64,000 bases of DNA from Bacteroidales bacterium (GTDB lineage Bacteria; Bacteroidota; Bacteroidia; Bacteroidales; UBA932), in contig JAFRRW010000005.1 in NCBI GenBank assembly GCA_017427885.1, positions 1 to 64,000 on the forward strand, given 5' to 3'. A program made the position numbers and the translations under genes. Positions 28,494 through 37,458 of this stretch are shown here, one piece after another. The notes under the pieces are model-generated. The model had not been told where the DNA came from. It made no database searches and saw nothing but the letters and a program-made list of their open reading frames with translations. Position 1 is the stretch's first letter. Every line of letters begins with the position of its first letter.

Positions 28494-29723
28494 TTACCAG
28501 CCGAGAATCTTCTTGAAATCATATGCCTCGGGATTGGGGAGGTACTTCTTCGCCGCCTCGTAATCCGCCGGGGTGATGTAGTGGCAGATGTAGGAGTAGT
28601 AGTTGTGGGCGGTGCCTCCGTCGATGGCGACCCTGCGGGGAGGAATCTTGCCCTCGGCGTTCTGCAGGTCCTTCAGGTAAAGCGGCCTGGCCTCTCCGTC
28701 GGAGCCCACGAACACCATGCACCCGGTCTCGCCCTTTTCATAGAGTTCATAGACGCCCATGGCGAGTTCCGAGCAATACGTAAGGTCGTAGGCGATGGGA
28801 TCCTGGCAGCGTACGTCGTAGCCGATTTCCATCGGGCGGGTCTTTATCTTCATTCCCAGTTCCTTGAACTTCTTGTCGAGTATGTCATTGAACAGCACGG
28901 CCTTGGAAATCTTTCCAAGCTCGGGATGCCCGTGCTCGTCGTAGGTCATGCTCACTCCTGTGGCCTTGATGTCTTCGGCGGCCAGGTCGTGGAACACGCC
29001 TTCCGCGACGACGACGGTTCCGTAGTTGATTCCCAGGATCTTCCTCTTGACGATGGCCGAGATGGTAAGGTTGATGATCTTCTCGACGGTGATCTCCGTC
29101 TTGTTGAACATCTCGGGGATGATGGTCATAGGGCAGTGGGTAGCCTCGCCGATACCGAGGGCCAGGTGGCCGGCCGAACGGCCCATAGCGCTGATCAGCA
29201 GCCAGTTGCCGGAGGTGCGGGCATCCTCGTATGCAGTGCGGGCCAGATGGGCGCCCTCATCCTTGGCGGAATTGAAACCGAAGGTGGGAGTGTTGTCCGG
29301 CAGCGGAAGGTCGTTGTCGATGGTCTTCGGCACGTGAATGTTGTGGATGGGATAATGCTTGGCCTCCAGGAACTTGGCGATCCTGTTCGCCGTGGAAGCG
29401 GTGTCGTCGCCGCCGACGGTCACGAGCAGTTTCACGTTATTGCCCTGGAACAGGTCGAGGTTGAAATTCTTCTCGAAATCCTGGTCGGTCGGCTTGAAAC
29501 GGCTCATCCTAAGGTATGAACCGCCCCTGTTGAAGTAGGCGTCTGCCTTCGCGAAATCAAGGTCCTCGGTTTCCGGCTCCTTGCTGAAGAGTCCGGAATA
29601 GCCCCCGTGGAGACCTATAACCCTGAAACCGTGGGAAAGGAATGTCTTGGTCACTGAGCAAACGACAGTGTTCATGCCCGGGGCGGGACCGCCTCCGCAA
29701 AGAATGATGATAGCGTCTTTCAT
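28494..29723 (-). CDS. pfp: 6-phosphofructokinase, residues of the pyrophosphate-dependent type
   Basis: Phosphorylates fructose 6-phosphate to the 1,6-bisphosphate. The PFK fold is clear (CGGGPAPGMN, PKTIDNDL, MGRSAGHLA). Two residues that separate ATP- from PPi-users are of the PPi kind: Asp107 in GGDDTAS (ATP enzymes have Gly: GGDGS) and Lys133 in PKTIDND (ATP enzymes have Gly: PGTIDND). So a reversible PPi-dependent enzyme is likely; this is inference from residues known to decide donor use in PPi-PFKs. 409 aa, longer than the 320-aa bacterial ATP-PFK, in line with a long PPi subgroup. Monocistronic: own promoter and own terminator. Confidence 0.9.
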   Translation of the reverse strand: MKDAIIILCGGGPAPGMNTVVCSVTKTFLSHGFRVIGLHGGYSGLFSKEPETEDLDFAKADAYFNRGGSYLRMSRFKPTDQDFEKNFNLDLFQGNNVKLLVTVGGDDTASTANRIAKFLEAKHYPIHNIHVPKTIDNDLPLPDNTPTFGFNSAKDEGAHLARTAYEDARTSGNWLLISAMGRSAGHLALGIGEATHCPMTIIPEMFNKTEITVEKIINLTISAIVKRKILGINYGTVVVAEGVFHDLAAEDIKATGVSMTYDEHGHPELGKISKAVLFNDILDKKFKELGMKIKTRPMEIGYDVRCQDPIAYDLTYCSELAMGVYELYEKGETGCMVFVGSDGEARPLYLKDLQNAEGKIPPRRVAIDGGTAHNYYSYICHYITPADYEAAKKYLPNPEAYDFKKILGW

Positions 29724-29772
29724 ATTGATGAATGTTGAATTAAATATTTTCTTACCAACGGGTCAAACCTTG

Positions 29773-29780
29773 CAAATTTA
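29773..29780 (-). promoter_or_regulatory. -7 promoter element of the phosphofructokinase gene
   Basis: The minus strand reads TAAATTTG. The predicted leader is about 44 bases. It lies between the stop of the GH13 gene (29788) and the start of the phosphofructokinase gene. Confidence 0.55.
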
Positions 29781-29787
29781 CCTAATT

Positions 29788-31335
29788 TCAATGAAAATCC
29801 ATCCGCCTGCAGGCAAAATCCCACGCGGGGACTTCAATCTCCACGGAGACCTCTCCGTTTCCGGTTGCCTGGGATGGTATATTCAAGGTCATCACGGCCG
29901 TATCGGAGGAGAAATTGGCCGCTATTAGGACGGTCTCGTCCCGGAAACTTCTGAGGAAGGCGAAGTGTCTGTCCGGATTGAAACCGGAGGAATCCACGTT
30001 GCACCAGCAGAGGTCGTATGAGGAGCCTTCGGCAATAAGAGGGGAGGAGGCAAGGGAAAGGGTGAAACGGAATTTTTCCAGCACGGACAATTCACTGTTT
30101 TTCAGGCCTTTGCCCGTGTGTATATAATCATAAAGCCTCCTGAGGGAAGGAGGGCTCCACCAGTCGAAGATGGTAGTGCGTCCGTCCCTTCCGCTGAAGC
30201 CTTCGCAATCCATTCCCTTCTCTCCGATCTCTTCCCCGAAATAGACCATGAACGGCGCGGTGTTCCAAAGGGCGGATACTCCCAGCGGGGCGAATCCCTT
30301 GCGGGCGTCCCCGGCATAGAACTCCGACGGCAGCCTCACCTCATCGTGATTCTCCAGGAAATTAAGCATCCTTCCCTGAAGCGGTCCGAGGCTCTGCCAC
30401 GAGGAAGTGATCCCCCTCGCCGAAGCCCCGTCCATGACGATGGACTTCAATGTGTCGTAAAGTCCGGATTTGTCATAGAGGATATCGAAACCGACATCAT
30501 TTATATACTTGGGATACAGGGACTTGTCATAGACTTCAGCGATGAATTCCTCTTCCGGGAAATCCTTCTTGACCTGCGGGATCATCCAGGCGAAAAACTC
30601 CGCCGGCACCATCTCCACCATGTCGCAGCGGAAGCCGTCCACTCCCATTCCGGCCCAATACCTGACGATGTGAAGCATCTTGTCCCACAGGGGAGTGTGG
30701 AAATCGCAATAGTTCAGCCGGACCGTCTCCCACCAGTCGGTAACGGAAGGGAAGGGGGAGAAGGAGTTGCCGCTGGCCTTTGCCGGAAACTCCTTGAAAC
30801 CCTGTATGAAGGGGAGCACAAGGGGAGCGAAGGGGTAGTAGTAGAAATCGTTTTCCGGCCTCCAATGGACGCCCGGGTCGTCATCGGCGCCAAGGACCGG
30901 AAACTCAGGATGGGCAAGGCCGAGACGGCCGTATTCCCTCCCGACGTGATTGGGTACGAAATCGATTATCACCTTCAGTCCAGCCGAATGGACCCTATTC
31001 AACAAAGACTTGAATTCATCCATTCTACTCTCCTCGCAGTCAGCAAGATACGGATTGATATCGTAATAGTCGACGATGGCATAGGGAGACCCCGCAAGCC
31101 CTTTGTGCACACGGGCCGGGGGACAGCCGGGACAGGAGTAGGCGGAGGCGTGGCGGATGATGCCGGTCAGCCAGACATGGCTTACCCCCAGGGTCTTCAG
31201 GTATTCGAGAAAGGGGGCGTCGACAGCGGAGAGCTTACCGCTGCCGTTCTCCTCATAGGTACCGTTCGGGACGGGGGCCTTGCAGCCGCAGCCCCATAGC
31301 CTCGGAAGCATCTGGTATATGACGGTCCCGGACAT
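29788..31335 (-). CDS. GH13 alpha-amylase-family protein, cytoplasmic
   Basis: A retaining alpha-glucan enzyme or relative. The (beta/alpha)8 barrel has the nucleophile Asp238 in GFRCDMVEM, the acid/base Glu267 in FIAEVYD, and Asp331 in ENHDEVRL, so catalysis should be possible. The conserved VIDFVPNHVG of region I is present. There is no signal peptide (MSGTVIYQMLPRLW), so action on intracellular glucan or maltodextrin is likely. 515 aa with a short C-terminal beta domain. Exact substrate cannot be read. It overlaps the upstream methyltransferase gene as TGATG and is the last gene of the polyamine-transport operon. Confidence 0.88.
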   Translation of the reverse strand: MSGTVIYQMLPRLWGCGCKAPVPNGTYEENGSGKLSAVDAPFLEYLKTLGVSHVWLTGIIRHASAYSCPGCPPARVHKGLAGSPYAIVDYYDINPYLADCEESRMDEFKSLLNRVHSAGLKVIIDFVPNHVGREYGRLGLAHPEFPVLGADDDPGVHWRPENDFYYYPFAPLVLPFIQGFKEFPAKASGNSFSPFPSVTDWWETVRLNYCDFHTPLWDKMLHIVRYWAGMGVDGFRCDMVEMVPAEFFAWMIPQVKKDFPEEEFIAEVYDKSLYPKYINDVGFDILYDKSGLYDTLKSIVMDGASARGITSSWQSLGPLQGRMLNFLENHDEVRLPSEFYAGDARKGFAPLGVSALWNTAPFMVYFGEEIGEKGMDCEGFSGRDGRTTIFDWWSPPSLRRLYDYIHTGKGLKNSELSVLEKFRFTLSLASSPLIAEGSSYDLCWCNVDSSGFNPDRHFAFLRSFRDETVLIAANFSSDTAVMTLNIPSQATGNGEVSVEIEVPAWDFACRRMDFH

Positions 31336-32054
31336 CAGCGCCTTCGGAATTCAGACATCGTGACCGCGGCCGCGACGGCGGCATTGAGGGACTCGCTCCT
31401 CCTGCCGGGATATTCGGGAATATGAAGCCTGTCAGTGACCTCGGCCTCCACCTGGGGGGATATGCCTCTGGATTCGTTGCCGATAACAATTAGGGAAGGG
31501 GCGGAATCCCCGCAGTCAAGAGACAGGGAGAAGATGTCTTCTCCGTCGAGGAAGGTGCCGTAAACCCGACCTCCGGCCTTGACGGCCTTCCGGCAGAGGG
31601 CCGGCAGGTCGGCATAGGCGAAAGGGACCCTGAATATTGAGCCCATAGTGGCCTGGACCACCTTGGGGTTATACACGTCCACGGTGTCGCAGGAGGCATA
31701 TATGCCGTCGATTCCGAACCAGTCGGCGGTACGGATTATCGTCCCAAGGTTACCCGGGTCACGGATTGAATCAAGGCAGAGGAACAGTCCCTTTCCCGGA
31801 ACGGAACCGGAAGAAGACACGGCAGGGATCCTGACCACCGCCAGGGCGGGGGAGGGTGTCGAAAGGGAGGATATCCTGGACATCGCCTCCTCTCCTATCT
31901 CAGATCCCCTGTATACCTCCAGGACCTCGAAATCCGAAGCCAGAGCCTCCGCGACCATCTTTTCACCCTCGACCGCAAAAAGACCCAACAAGTCCCTGAA
32001 CTTCTTCTGGCCCAGGGACTTGATTCTCTTTATGTCAGCAGAGGAAAGCATCAT
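31335..32054 (-). CDS. TrmH/SpoU-family RNA 2'-O-methyltransferase
   Basis: Transfers methyl from S-adenosylmethionine to a ribose 2'-OH of rRNA or tRNA. The C-terminal SPOUT domain has the three knot motifs: LDSIRDPGNLGTIIRTAD, VIGNESRGIS and IPEYPGRRSESLNAAVAAA. A small N-terminal substrate-binding domain (SPOUT_MTase_2-like; AVEGEKMVAEAL) precedes it. The frame stays open another 141 bases upstream inside potD, but the ATGATGA overlap with the potD stop marks the start at 32054 or 32051. About 239 aa. The target nucleotide is unknown. Confidence 0.9.
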   Translation of the reverse strand: MMLSSADIKRIKSLGQKKFRDLLGLFAVEGEKMVAEALASDFEVLEVYRGSEIGEEAMSRISSLSTPSPALAVVRIPAVSSSGSVPGKGLFLCLDSIRDPGNLGTIIRTADWFGIDGIYASCDTVDVYNPKVVQATMGSIFRVPFAYADLPALCRKAVKAGGRVYGTFLDGEDIFSLSLDCGDSAPSLIVIGNESRGISPQVEAEVTDRLHIPEYPGRRSESLNAAVAAAVTMSEFRRR

Positions 32055-33361
32055 CTCCTTCTTCTCCTTGAACTCTTGCGGCGACGGCTCTTCTTCCTCC
32101 TGCTGAAAATCATCGCAAGGATGATGGCAAGCAAGGTGAGGGCTATTATCACATACGTGAGAGCGCTGGCGTTGTCCCCCTTGACCCGGGACCACATCGC
32201 AAGGAGTGCCTCGGTGCGGTCCCCGCTGTCGTGCATCATCGTGCAGCGCTCGATGACGGACTTGTCGGGATAGAGGACATAACTGAGGGGAACGGCCGTC
32301 GCCTCGGGCCCGAAGAAATAACTGGCGTCCAGCGGCTCGTACTTATCCGGATCCATCTGCGCCTCAAGTATTTCCGGACCTCCGACAGCGCTGACATACC
32401 CAATGACGTCCATATTCCTTATGGCGTTCTCCGGCTTGCACATGAAGTCGATGAAATACCTCGCAGCCTTCACGTTACGGGCATACTTGGGTATCACCCA
32501 GGCGTCGAACCAGATGTTCGAACCCTCCTGGGGGACGGCGTAATCGAGTTTCACTCCCACCTTCTCGGCCTCGTCCATAGCCCACTGGGCATCTCCGCTC
32601 CAGGACAGGTTGAGCCAGCCTTTCTCCTTGGTCATCAACTCCTTGCCGAAATCGGCCTCCCATCCCTGCACTCCTTCCTTCATAGAATTGAGCCAGTTCT
32701 CCACGAGGGCGATCGACTCGTCCGACGCATCCCTGGCGACCTCGTCCAGTGTCACCTTCCCGGCATCTATCTCATCCTTCTTAAGATATACCAGTAGTGA
32801 GGTATAGACATCCCTGAAAGCGTCTTTGACATAGATTTTCCCCGCGTATTTCGGATTACGCAGGACTTCCCAGGTCTTGACCTCGTCCGCGGTGACAAAT
32901 TTGGGATTATAGAGTATTCCAGTCGTGCCCCACATATAGGGGACGGCATATTCGGTGGCATCCTTCCCTCCGGCATCGACCAGGCCGAGCATCTTCATAA
33001 TGAAGGGGGCCACGTTTCCAAGATAGTCCGGAGCCTTCCCGAAATCCCTCCCTATGGGGAGGAGGAGGTCTTCGCGGAGCATCCTCTCGATGATGTAATC
33101 CGAAGGGCAGACGACGTCATAGTCCTCATGGCCCTTCTCGATCTTCGAGAGCATCACCTCATTGATGTCGAAGAGCTGATAGACTATCGTGACCTTTTCA
33201 CCGGTCTGTTCCTCATACCATTTCTCGAATTCGGAGATCAGGTCTTCGTCTATGTAATCGGCCCAGTTGTAAACCTTCAGGGTGTGCTCCCTGTCTGCGG
33301 CGGAGAGGGACATCGCCGCGCTAAGGACAACGCTCAGCAGGATGGAAACGATCTTTTTCAT
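32051..33361 (-). CDS. potD: spermidine/putrescine-binding protein PotD with C-terminal membrane anchor
   Basis: The substrate-binding part of a polyamine ABC importer. A signal peptide (MKKIVSILLSVVLSAAMSLSA) leads to a type-II periplasmic binding protein (HTLKVYNWADYIDEDLISEF, then a SLSGDAQWAMDEAEK-like region). Unlike E. coli PotD (348 aa, soluble), the protein goes on to 436 aa and ends with a hydrophobic segment (residues 403-419, YVIIALTLLAIILAMIF) and a tail of Arg/Lys/Ser only (421-436). This looks like a membrane anchor with the basic end in the cytoplasm. Overlaps potC by 4 bases. Confidence 0.92.
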   Translation of the reverse strand: MKKIVSILLSVVLSAAMSLSAADREHTLKVYNWADYIDEDLISEFEKWYEEQTGEKVTIVYQLFDINEVMLSKIEKGHEDYDVVCPSDYIIERMLREDLLLPIGRDFGKAPDYLGNVAPFIMKMLGLVDAGGKDATEYAVPYMWGTTGILYNPKFVTADEVKTWEVLRNPKYAGKIYVKDAFRDVYTSLLVYLKKDEIDAGKVTLDEVARDASDESIALVENWLNSMKEGVQGWEADFGKELMTKEKGWLNLSWSGDAQWAMDEAEKVGVKLDYAVPQEGSNIWFDAWVIPKYARNVKAARYFIDFMCKPENAIRNMDVIGYVSAVGGPEILEAQMDPDKYEPLDASYFFGPEATAVPLSYVLYPDKSVIERCTMMHDSGDRTEALLAMWSRVKGDNASALTYVIIALTLLAIILAMIFSRRKKSRRRKSSRRRRR

Positions 33362-34152
33362 TTATTGCGCTTTGTTAGTCTGGAATTGCGGATATTGATG
33401 ATGACGAGCAGCAGGAGCACCGTAAGGAAGATTATGGTCATCAGGGGCCTGAGTTCAGGGGTGAGTCCTCCCTTGCGGGCATCGGCATAGATGTATGTGG
33501 AAAGGGTCTCGAGGCCCTGGTTACCCTTGGTGAACAGGGTGACGGCGAAATCGTCTATGGAGAGGGTGAAGGCAAGGATGAATCCTGAGATCACCCCGGG
33601 CCATATCTGAGGGAAGATCACCTTCCGGAGGGCCTGGGAAGGGGTAGCTCCCAGGTCGAGGGCGGCCTCGTAGGTGTTGGGGTTCATCTGGCGGAGTTTA
33701 GGCATCACGCTCAGCACGACGTAGGGAGTACAGAATGAAACGTGGGCGAGGAGTACTGTGACGTAACCCTGCCTGGCCCCGACGGCTACGAAAAGGATGA
33801 ACAGGGATATACCTGTGATGATGTCGGGATTCAGCATCGGGATGTCGTTCAGGAAGGTGATCGACTTTTTCTTCCATCCCTTGAGGTTGAATATGCCGAC
33901 CGCGGCGATGGAACCCAGGATGGTGGAGAGCAGGGCCGCCAGGACACCGATTGAAAGCGTATTCTCGATGGCGCGCACGAGGGCGCCGCTCACCTGTCCG
34001 TTGAAGAGGTTGGAATACAGCCCGAACGACAGGCCGCTCCAGTTACCCATAACCTTCGCCTCGGTGAAGGAGAAGATGGCAATGATGACGATGGGGGAGT
34101 AGAGTATCAGCAGCAGGAGCCACAGATACGACTGTGCAAGCAACTTTCTCAT
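33358..34152 (-). CDS. potC: polyamine ABC transporter permease PotC
   Basis: Second inner-membrane permease of the polyamine importer, 264 aa with about six membrane helices. The cytoplasmic EAA loop that docks on the ATPase is clear: EAALDLGATPSQALRKVIFP. The order potA-B-C-D and 4-base overlaps on both sides fix its role. Confidence 0.94.
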   Translation of the reverse strand: MRKLLAQSYLWLLLLILYSPIVIIAIFSFTEAKVMGNWSGLSFGLYSNLFNGQVSGALVRAIENTLSIGVLAALLSTILGSIAAVGIFNLKGWKKKSITFLNDIPMLNPDIITGISLFILFVAVGARQGYVTVLLAHVSFCTPYVVLSVMPKLRQMNPNTYEAALDLGATPSQALRKVIFPQIWPGVISGFILAFTLSIDDFAVTLFTKGNQGLETLSTYIYADARKGGLTPELRPLMTIIFLTVLLLLVIINIRNSRLTKRNK

Positions 34153-34931
34153 ATCACGCCTCCCGTTTCATCCTCGCGGGCGTTGTCCTCGCCCGTAAGC
34201 ATCGTTGTTATTCCAATGAGCACCAGCATAATGAGAGCCAGGGCCGAACCGTAGTTCCAGAAACCGTTGTTGATGTTTTCCTGGATGGTCGTTCCGAAGA
34301 GTTTCACCTTGTTGAGGGTGAGGAGCTCCGCAACGGCGAAGGTGGAAATAGTGGGCATGAACACCATCAGGACCCCGCTCCACACACCGGGCATGGAAAG
34401 GGGGAGCACAACCTTGGTGAAGACCTTCGACGGGGGAGCGCCGAGGTCCTGGGCCGCCTCCACGTAGGAACCGTCCATCTTGCTCAAGGTGTTGTAGATA
34501 GGGTATATCATGAAGGGGAGGAAGTTATAGACCATACCGAAGAGCAGGGCCCCTTCCCCCAGGGGGAGTTTCAGGAAATCGAAGAGGGCGACCGTGGCCA
34601 GGGTCCTCACCAGCATGTTGATCCACATCGGAAGGATGAAGAGGATGACGGTCACGGAAGAACGGTTGAGGTCGCTCCGGGATAGGATCCAGGCGGCGGG
34701 ATAGCCCAGGAGGAGGCAGAGCACGGTGGTTATCAAGGCGATTTCGATGGAGTACACGAAGGTGTGCATGTCCTCCGCAGTATTCGCGAACTTCACGAAA
34801 TTCTTCAGGGAGATTCCCCCGCCTCCGGGATCAGTGAACGCATACACCGTGATCATGACCAGGGGCAGGGCCACGAAAAGGATCAGGAAAACCATATAGG
34901 GCAGGGCCCAGGTGGAACGCTTAATCGTCAT
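34149..34931 (-). CDS. potB: polyamine ABC transporter permease PotB
   Basis: First permease of the importer, 260 aa, about six membrane helices starting at residue 10. EAA loop: [20 protein letters not shown]. The start overlaps the end of potA by 11 bases and its stop overlaps potC by 4, so translation is coupled. Confidence 0.94.
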   Translation of the reverse strand: MTIKRSTWALPYMVFLILFVALPLVMITVYAFTDPGGGGISLKNFVKFANTAEDMHTFVYSIEIALITTVLCLLLGYPAAWILSRSDLNRSSVTVILFILPMWINMLVRTLATVALFDFLKLPLGEGALLFGMVYNFLPFMIYPIYNTLSKMDGSYVEAAQDLGAPPSKVFTKVVLPLSMPGVWSGVLMVFMPTISTFAVAELLTLNKVKLFGTTIQENINNGFWNYGSALALIMLVLIGITTMLTGEDNAREDETGGVI

Positions 34932-36309
34932 CTGCCTCTTTTATCTTAATGTCCTTGGGGGCGATTTCAATTCCGACGAGGTCGCCCTTGTCCCAGACAT
35001 CGTCCGTATCAACATAAATCTTGTCCCCGTCCGGGGTGCAGACGGTCAGGTGGTAGTGGTCTCCCTTGTAAAGTATGGAATGGACCTCTCCCTCAAGTTC
35101 TCCCGCCTCGAGGTCGTCGAGGAGGTTCACGCCGCTGAACTCGACTTCCACGCGGACCTTCGTTCCGGGTTCGAAAGGAGTATGTCCCACATTGAAGGTG
35201 GCGCCGAGGAAATCGACGGTTTCAGGAGAGGATATCTCTCCCTCGAAGGTGTTGCGGAGCCTTTCCTTCTTCATTACCTGGATGCCGTCGGGGGGTATGC
35301 TCATCCCAACGGTCGTTCCCGGCTCGAAGGCCAGGTAGTTCTGAATCATTATCTCGTTGCCGCTGTCCGTATCCAGGAGCATCTCGTAATGGACGCCCTT
35401 GAAGATGCAACTGGTCACCTTGCCGGAGAACTGTCCGGCGGAGGGATCCTTGTCAACCACTACGTCCTCGGGACGGACGACCACATCCACGGGAGTCTGC
35501 TCACCGAATCCCGAATCCACGCAGGGGAAATCGTGTCCGATGAAGGACACCAGGCGGTCTTTCACCATCGTGCCGTTGAAGATGTTGCTCTCTCCTATGA
35601 AATTGGCCACGAAGGAGTTCACGGGCTCATTGTAGATGTCCGCAGGTGTGCCTATCTGCTGGATGCGGCCCTCGTCCATCACCACGATGGTGTCGGACAG
35701 CGTCAGGGCCTCCTCCTGGTCGTGGGTCACATAAATGAACGTAATGCCCAGCTTCTTGTGCATGTCGCGCAGTTCTATCTGCATGTCCGCCCTCATCTTG
35801 CGGTCCAGGGCGGCCAGGGGCTCGTCCAGGAGCAGCACCTTGGGCTGGTTGACTATTGCCCTCGCTATCGCCACCCTCTGCTGCTGTCCTCCGGAGAGGG
35901 ATTCCACGTCGCGGTCCTCATAGTCGGTGAGGGTGACCATCTTCAGGGCCTTGCGGACCTTCGCGTCGATCTTGTCCTCGGGCAGGCCCTGAAGCTTGAG
36001 GCCGAAGGCCACGTTGTCATAGACGTCGAGGTGGGGGAAAAGGGCATACCGCTGGAAAACGGTGTTGAGGGGCCTGCGGTAGGGAGGTATCCCGGTCATG
36101 TCCTTCCCGGAAAGGAGCACACGGCCCTCGTCTGGCTGGAGAAAACCGGCTATGAGCCTCAGGGTGGTGGACTTACCGCAGCCGGATGGGCCCAGGAGGG
36201 TAAGGAATTCACCCTTGCGGATATAAAGGTTGATGTCGTGAAGGACTTCTTTTCCTTCGTAGCGCTTGGAAAGGTGCTCGAGCTTGATGATAATGTCTTT
36301 GTCTGCCAT
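34921..36309 (-). CDS. potA: polyamine ABC transporter ATPase PotA with two TOBE-like segments
   Basis: Energises polyamine uptake on the cytoplasmic side. Walker [10 protein letters not shown] (Lys46), Q-loop, signature [14 protein letters not shown], Walker [14 protein letters not shown]-loop THDQ. The C-terminal part is long (residues about 240-462; total 462 against about 375 in E. coli) and contains two similar beta modules: [15 protein letters not shown] near 300 and [16 protein letters not shown] near 410, each followed by a KGD/PGT...I-P-DI-ending. It thus seems to have a duplicated TOBE-type regulatory domain. It begins 2 bases after the porin gene. Confidence 0.93.
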   Translation of the reverse strand: MADKDIIIKLEHLSKRYEGKEVLHDINLYIRKGEFLTLLGPSGCGKSTTLRLIAGFLQPDEGRVLLSGKDMTGIPPYRRPLNTVFQRYALFPHLDVYDNVAFGLKLQGLPEDKIDAKVRKALKMVTLTDYEDRDVESLSGGQQQRVAIARAIVNQPKVLLLDEPLAALDRKMRADMQIELRDMHKKLGITFIYVTHDQEEALTLSDTIVVMDEGRIQQIGTPADIYNEPVNSFVANFIGESNIFNGTMVKDRLVSFIGHDFPCVDSGFGEQTPVDVVVRPEDVVVDKDPSAGQFSGKVTSCIFKGVHYEMLLDTDSGNEIMIQNYLAFEPGTTVGMSIPPDGIQVMKKERLRNTFEGEISSPETVDFLGATFNVGHTPFEPGTKVRVEVEFSGVNLLDDLEAGELEGEVHSILYKGDHYHLTVCTPDGDKIYVDTDDVWDKGDLVGIEIAPKDIKIKEADDD

Positions 36310-36311
36310 TA

Positions 36312-37334
36312 TTACCTGCCAATATGCGTTTTGAGATAAAACATCGCTCCTATGTGGGCGGCGAACCCGAGGAGGGGATTGTAGCCACCCGCCAGATGTA
36401 TTCTTAGGTTCTCGACCGGAAACCAGTGAACGGCCATTCCGCCCCTGAAAGAGTCGAAGTCATCCCTGAATACCGTATCGTTGACGTGCTCGTATCCTCC
36501 TTTGACGAGGATCTCCCACTGCTCCGAGGGGGTCCAGAGTGCCGTCAGGCTGGCCGAATGTCCTTCAAGAAGAAACTCTTCCTCGCTGCAGACGGCGTTC
36601 CAATAGTCGAGGCTGAGGGCGACGTCTCCCATCGTATACCTCTGTCCGAGGGACACAAGGGGATAGTACTTCCCGTCACCTTTCCCTACCAGGGAGAAAC
36701 TCCAGTTGTTGTCGAAATCGCCGTACTCTCCGACCCATTTCAAACCAAAGTTGTAAAGGCCGCTGGAGAAAGGGTGCTCTCCGTAAGGAGACGTACTGAC
36801 CTGGAAACTGAGGGCCGTGGTCTCGTTCTGCCAGCCGGCCGCCGCCTGCCACTGATAGCAGGCGAAATTGTTCGAGAGTGAAGACATCAGAACGGGATGC
36901 ACTTCGTAATCGTAATTGTCAAACTCCAGGCCGCCGATGTACATAAGGTCCTTGCCGACCGTGGCGAACCAGGAATCCGCGTCATAGCGGAGGTACGCCC
37001 AGTCCAGCCAGTTGGTCCAGTCGGAATGGCCGAGATACTTGTAAAGATCTTTCGTAGGGGTGAAGTCGAAGTCTCCGACGGGAGGCTGGAATCCTGCCAG
37101 CCAGTGGTTCTCGACGCTGAAAGAAAGATTTTCTGAGAAATTACCCTCGAAGAGGGAATAGAGGGAGGTGTTGCCCATTGTAAAGCGGGTGTCCTCATTG
37201 GAAACGGTGGCGCCAAGGTCAAGACGGGGGACGATGGTGAGTTCGGCGCCGGGGGAAGCGGTTTCAGCCTCTTGAGAATGCAAGAGGGCCGCGGAAAGGG
37301 TCAGGAACAGCAGGATTGCCGCAAATCTCTTCAT
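36312..37334 (-). CDS. predicted outer-membrane porin heading the polyamine operon
   Basis: A signal peptide ([20 protein letters not shown]) precedes about 320 residues of beta-barrel pattern with girdle aromatics ([29 protein letters not shown]) and repeated [11 protein letters not shown]-type strands. It resembles phosphate/anion-selective-porin-like or alginate-export-like barrels but I cannot name the family. The frame opens 57 bases upstream; the ATG at 37334 begins the signal peptide. Because it is the first gene, 2 bases before potA, an outer-membrane entry route for polyamines is a reasonable inference. Confidence 0.7.
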   Translation of the reverse strand: MKRFAAILLFLTLSAALLHSQEAETASPGAELTIVPRLDLGATVSNEDTRFTMGNTSLYSLFEGNFSENLSFSVENHWLAGFQPPVGDFDFTPTKDLYKYLGHSDWTNWLDWAYLRYDADSWFATVGKDLMYIGGLEFDNYDYEVHPVLMSSLSNNFACYQWQAAAGWQNETTALSFQVSTSPYGEHPFSSGLYNFGLKWVGEYGDFDNNWSFSLVGKGDGKYYPLVSLGQRYTMGDVALSLDYWNAVCSEEEFLLEGHSASLTALWTPSEQWEILVKGGYEHVNDTVFRDDFDSFRGGMAVHWFPVENLRIHLAGGYNPLLGFAAHIGAMFYLKTHIGR

Positions 37335-37401
37335 CAAGACACATAAAAAAGTTATTGGTCCAACAAAAAGCCGGCCCTCAGGCCTACGCATATAGCGTGT
37401 A

Positions 37402-37409
37402 CAAATATA
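37402..37409 (-). promoter_or_regulatory. -7 promoter element of the porin-potABCD operon
   Basis: The minus strand reads TATATTTG. The predicted leader is about 60 bases to the porin ATG. No operator was recognised. Confidence 0.55.
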
Positions 37410-37418
37410 TGATTATTA

Positions 37419-37450
37419 TTTGAGTTTTTCTTGATAAAAGAATAAATTTG
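37419..37450 (+). promoter_or_regulatory. promoter of tamL (-33 and -7)
   Basis: TTTG at 37419-37422, a spacer of 20 bases, then TAAATTTG at 37443-37450. This is one of the best matches to the Bacteroidota consensus in the window. The predicted start lies within a few bases of the ATG at 37459, so the mRNA would be leaderless or nearly so. Confidence 0.75.
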
Positions 37451-37458
37451 TCACCGTA

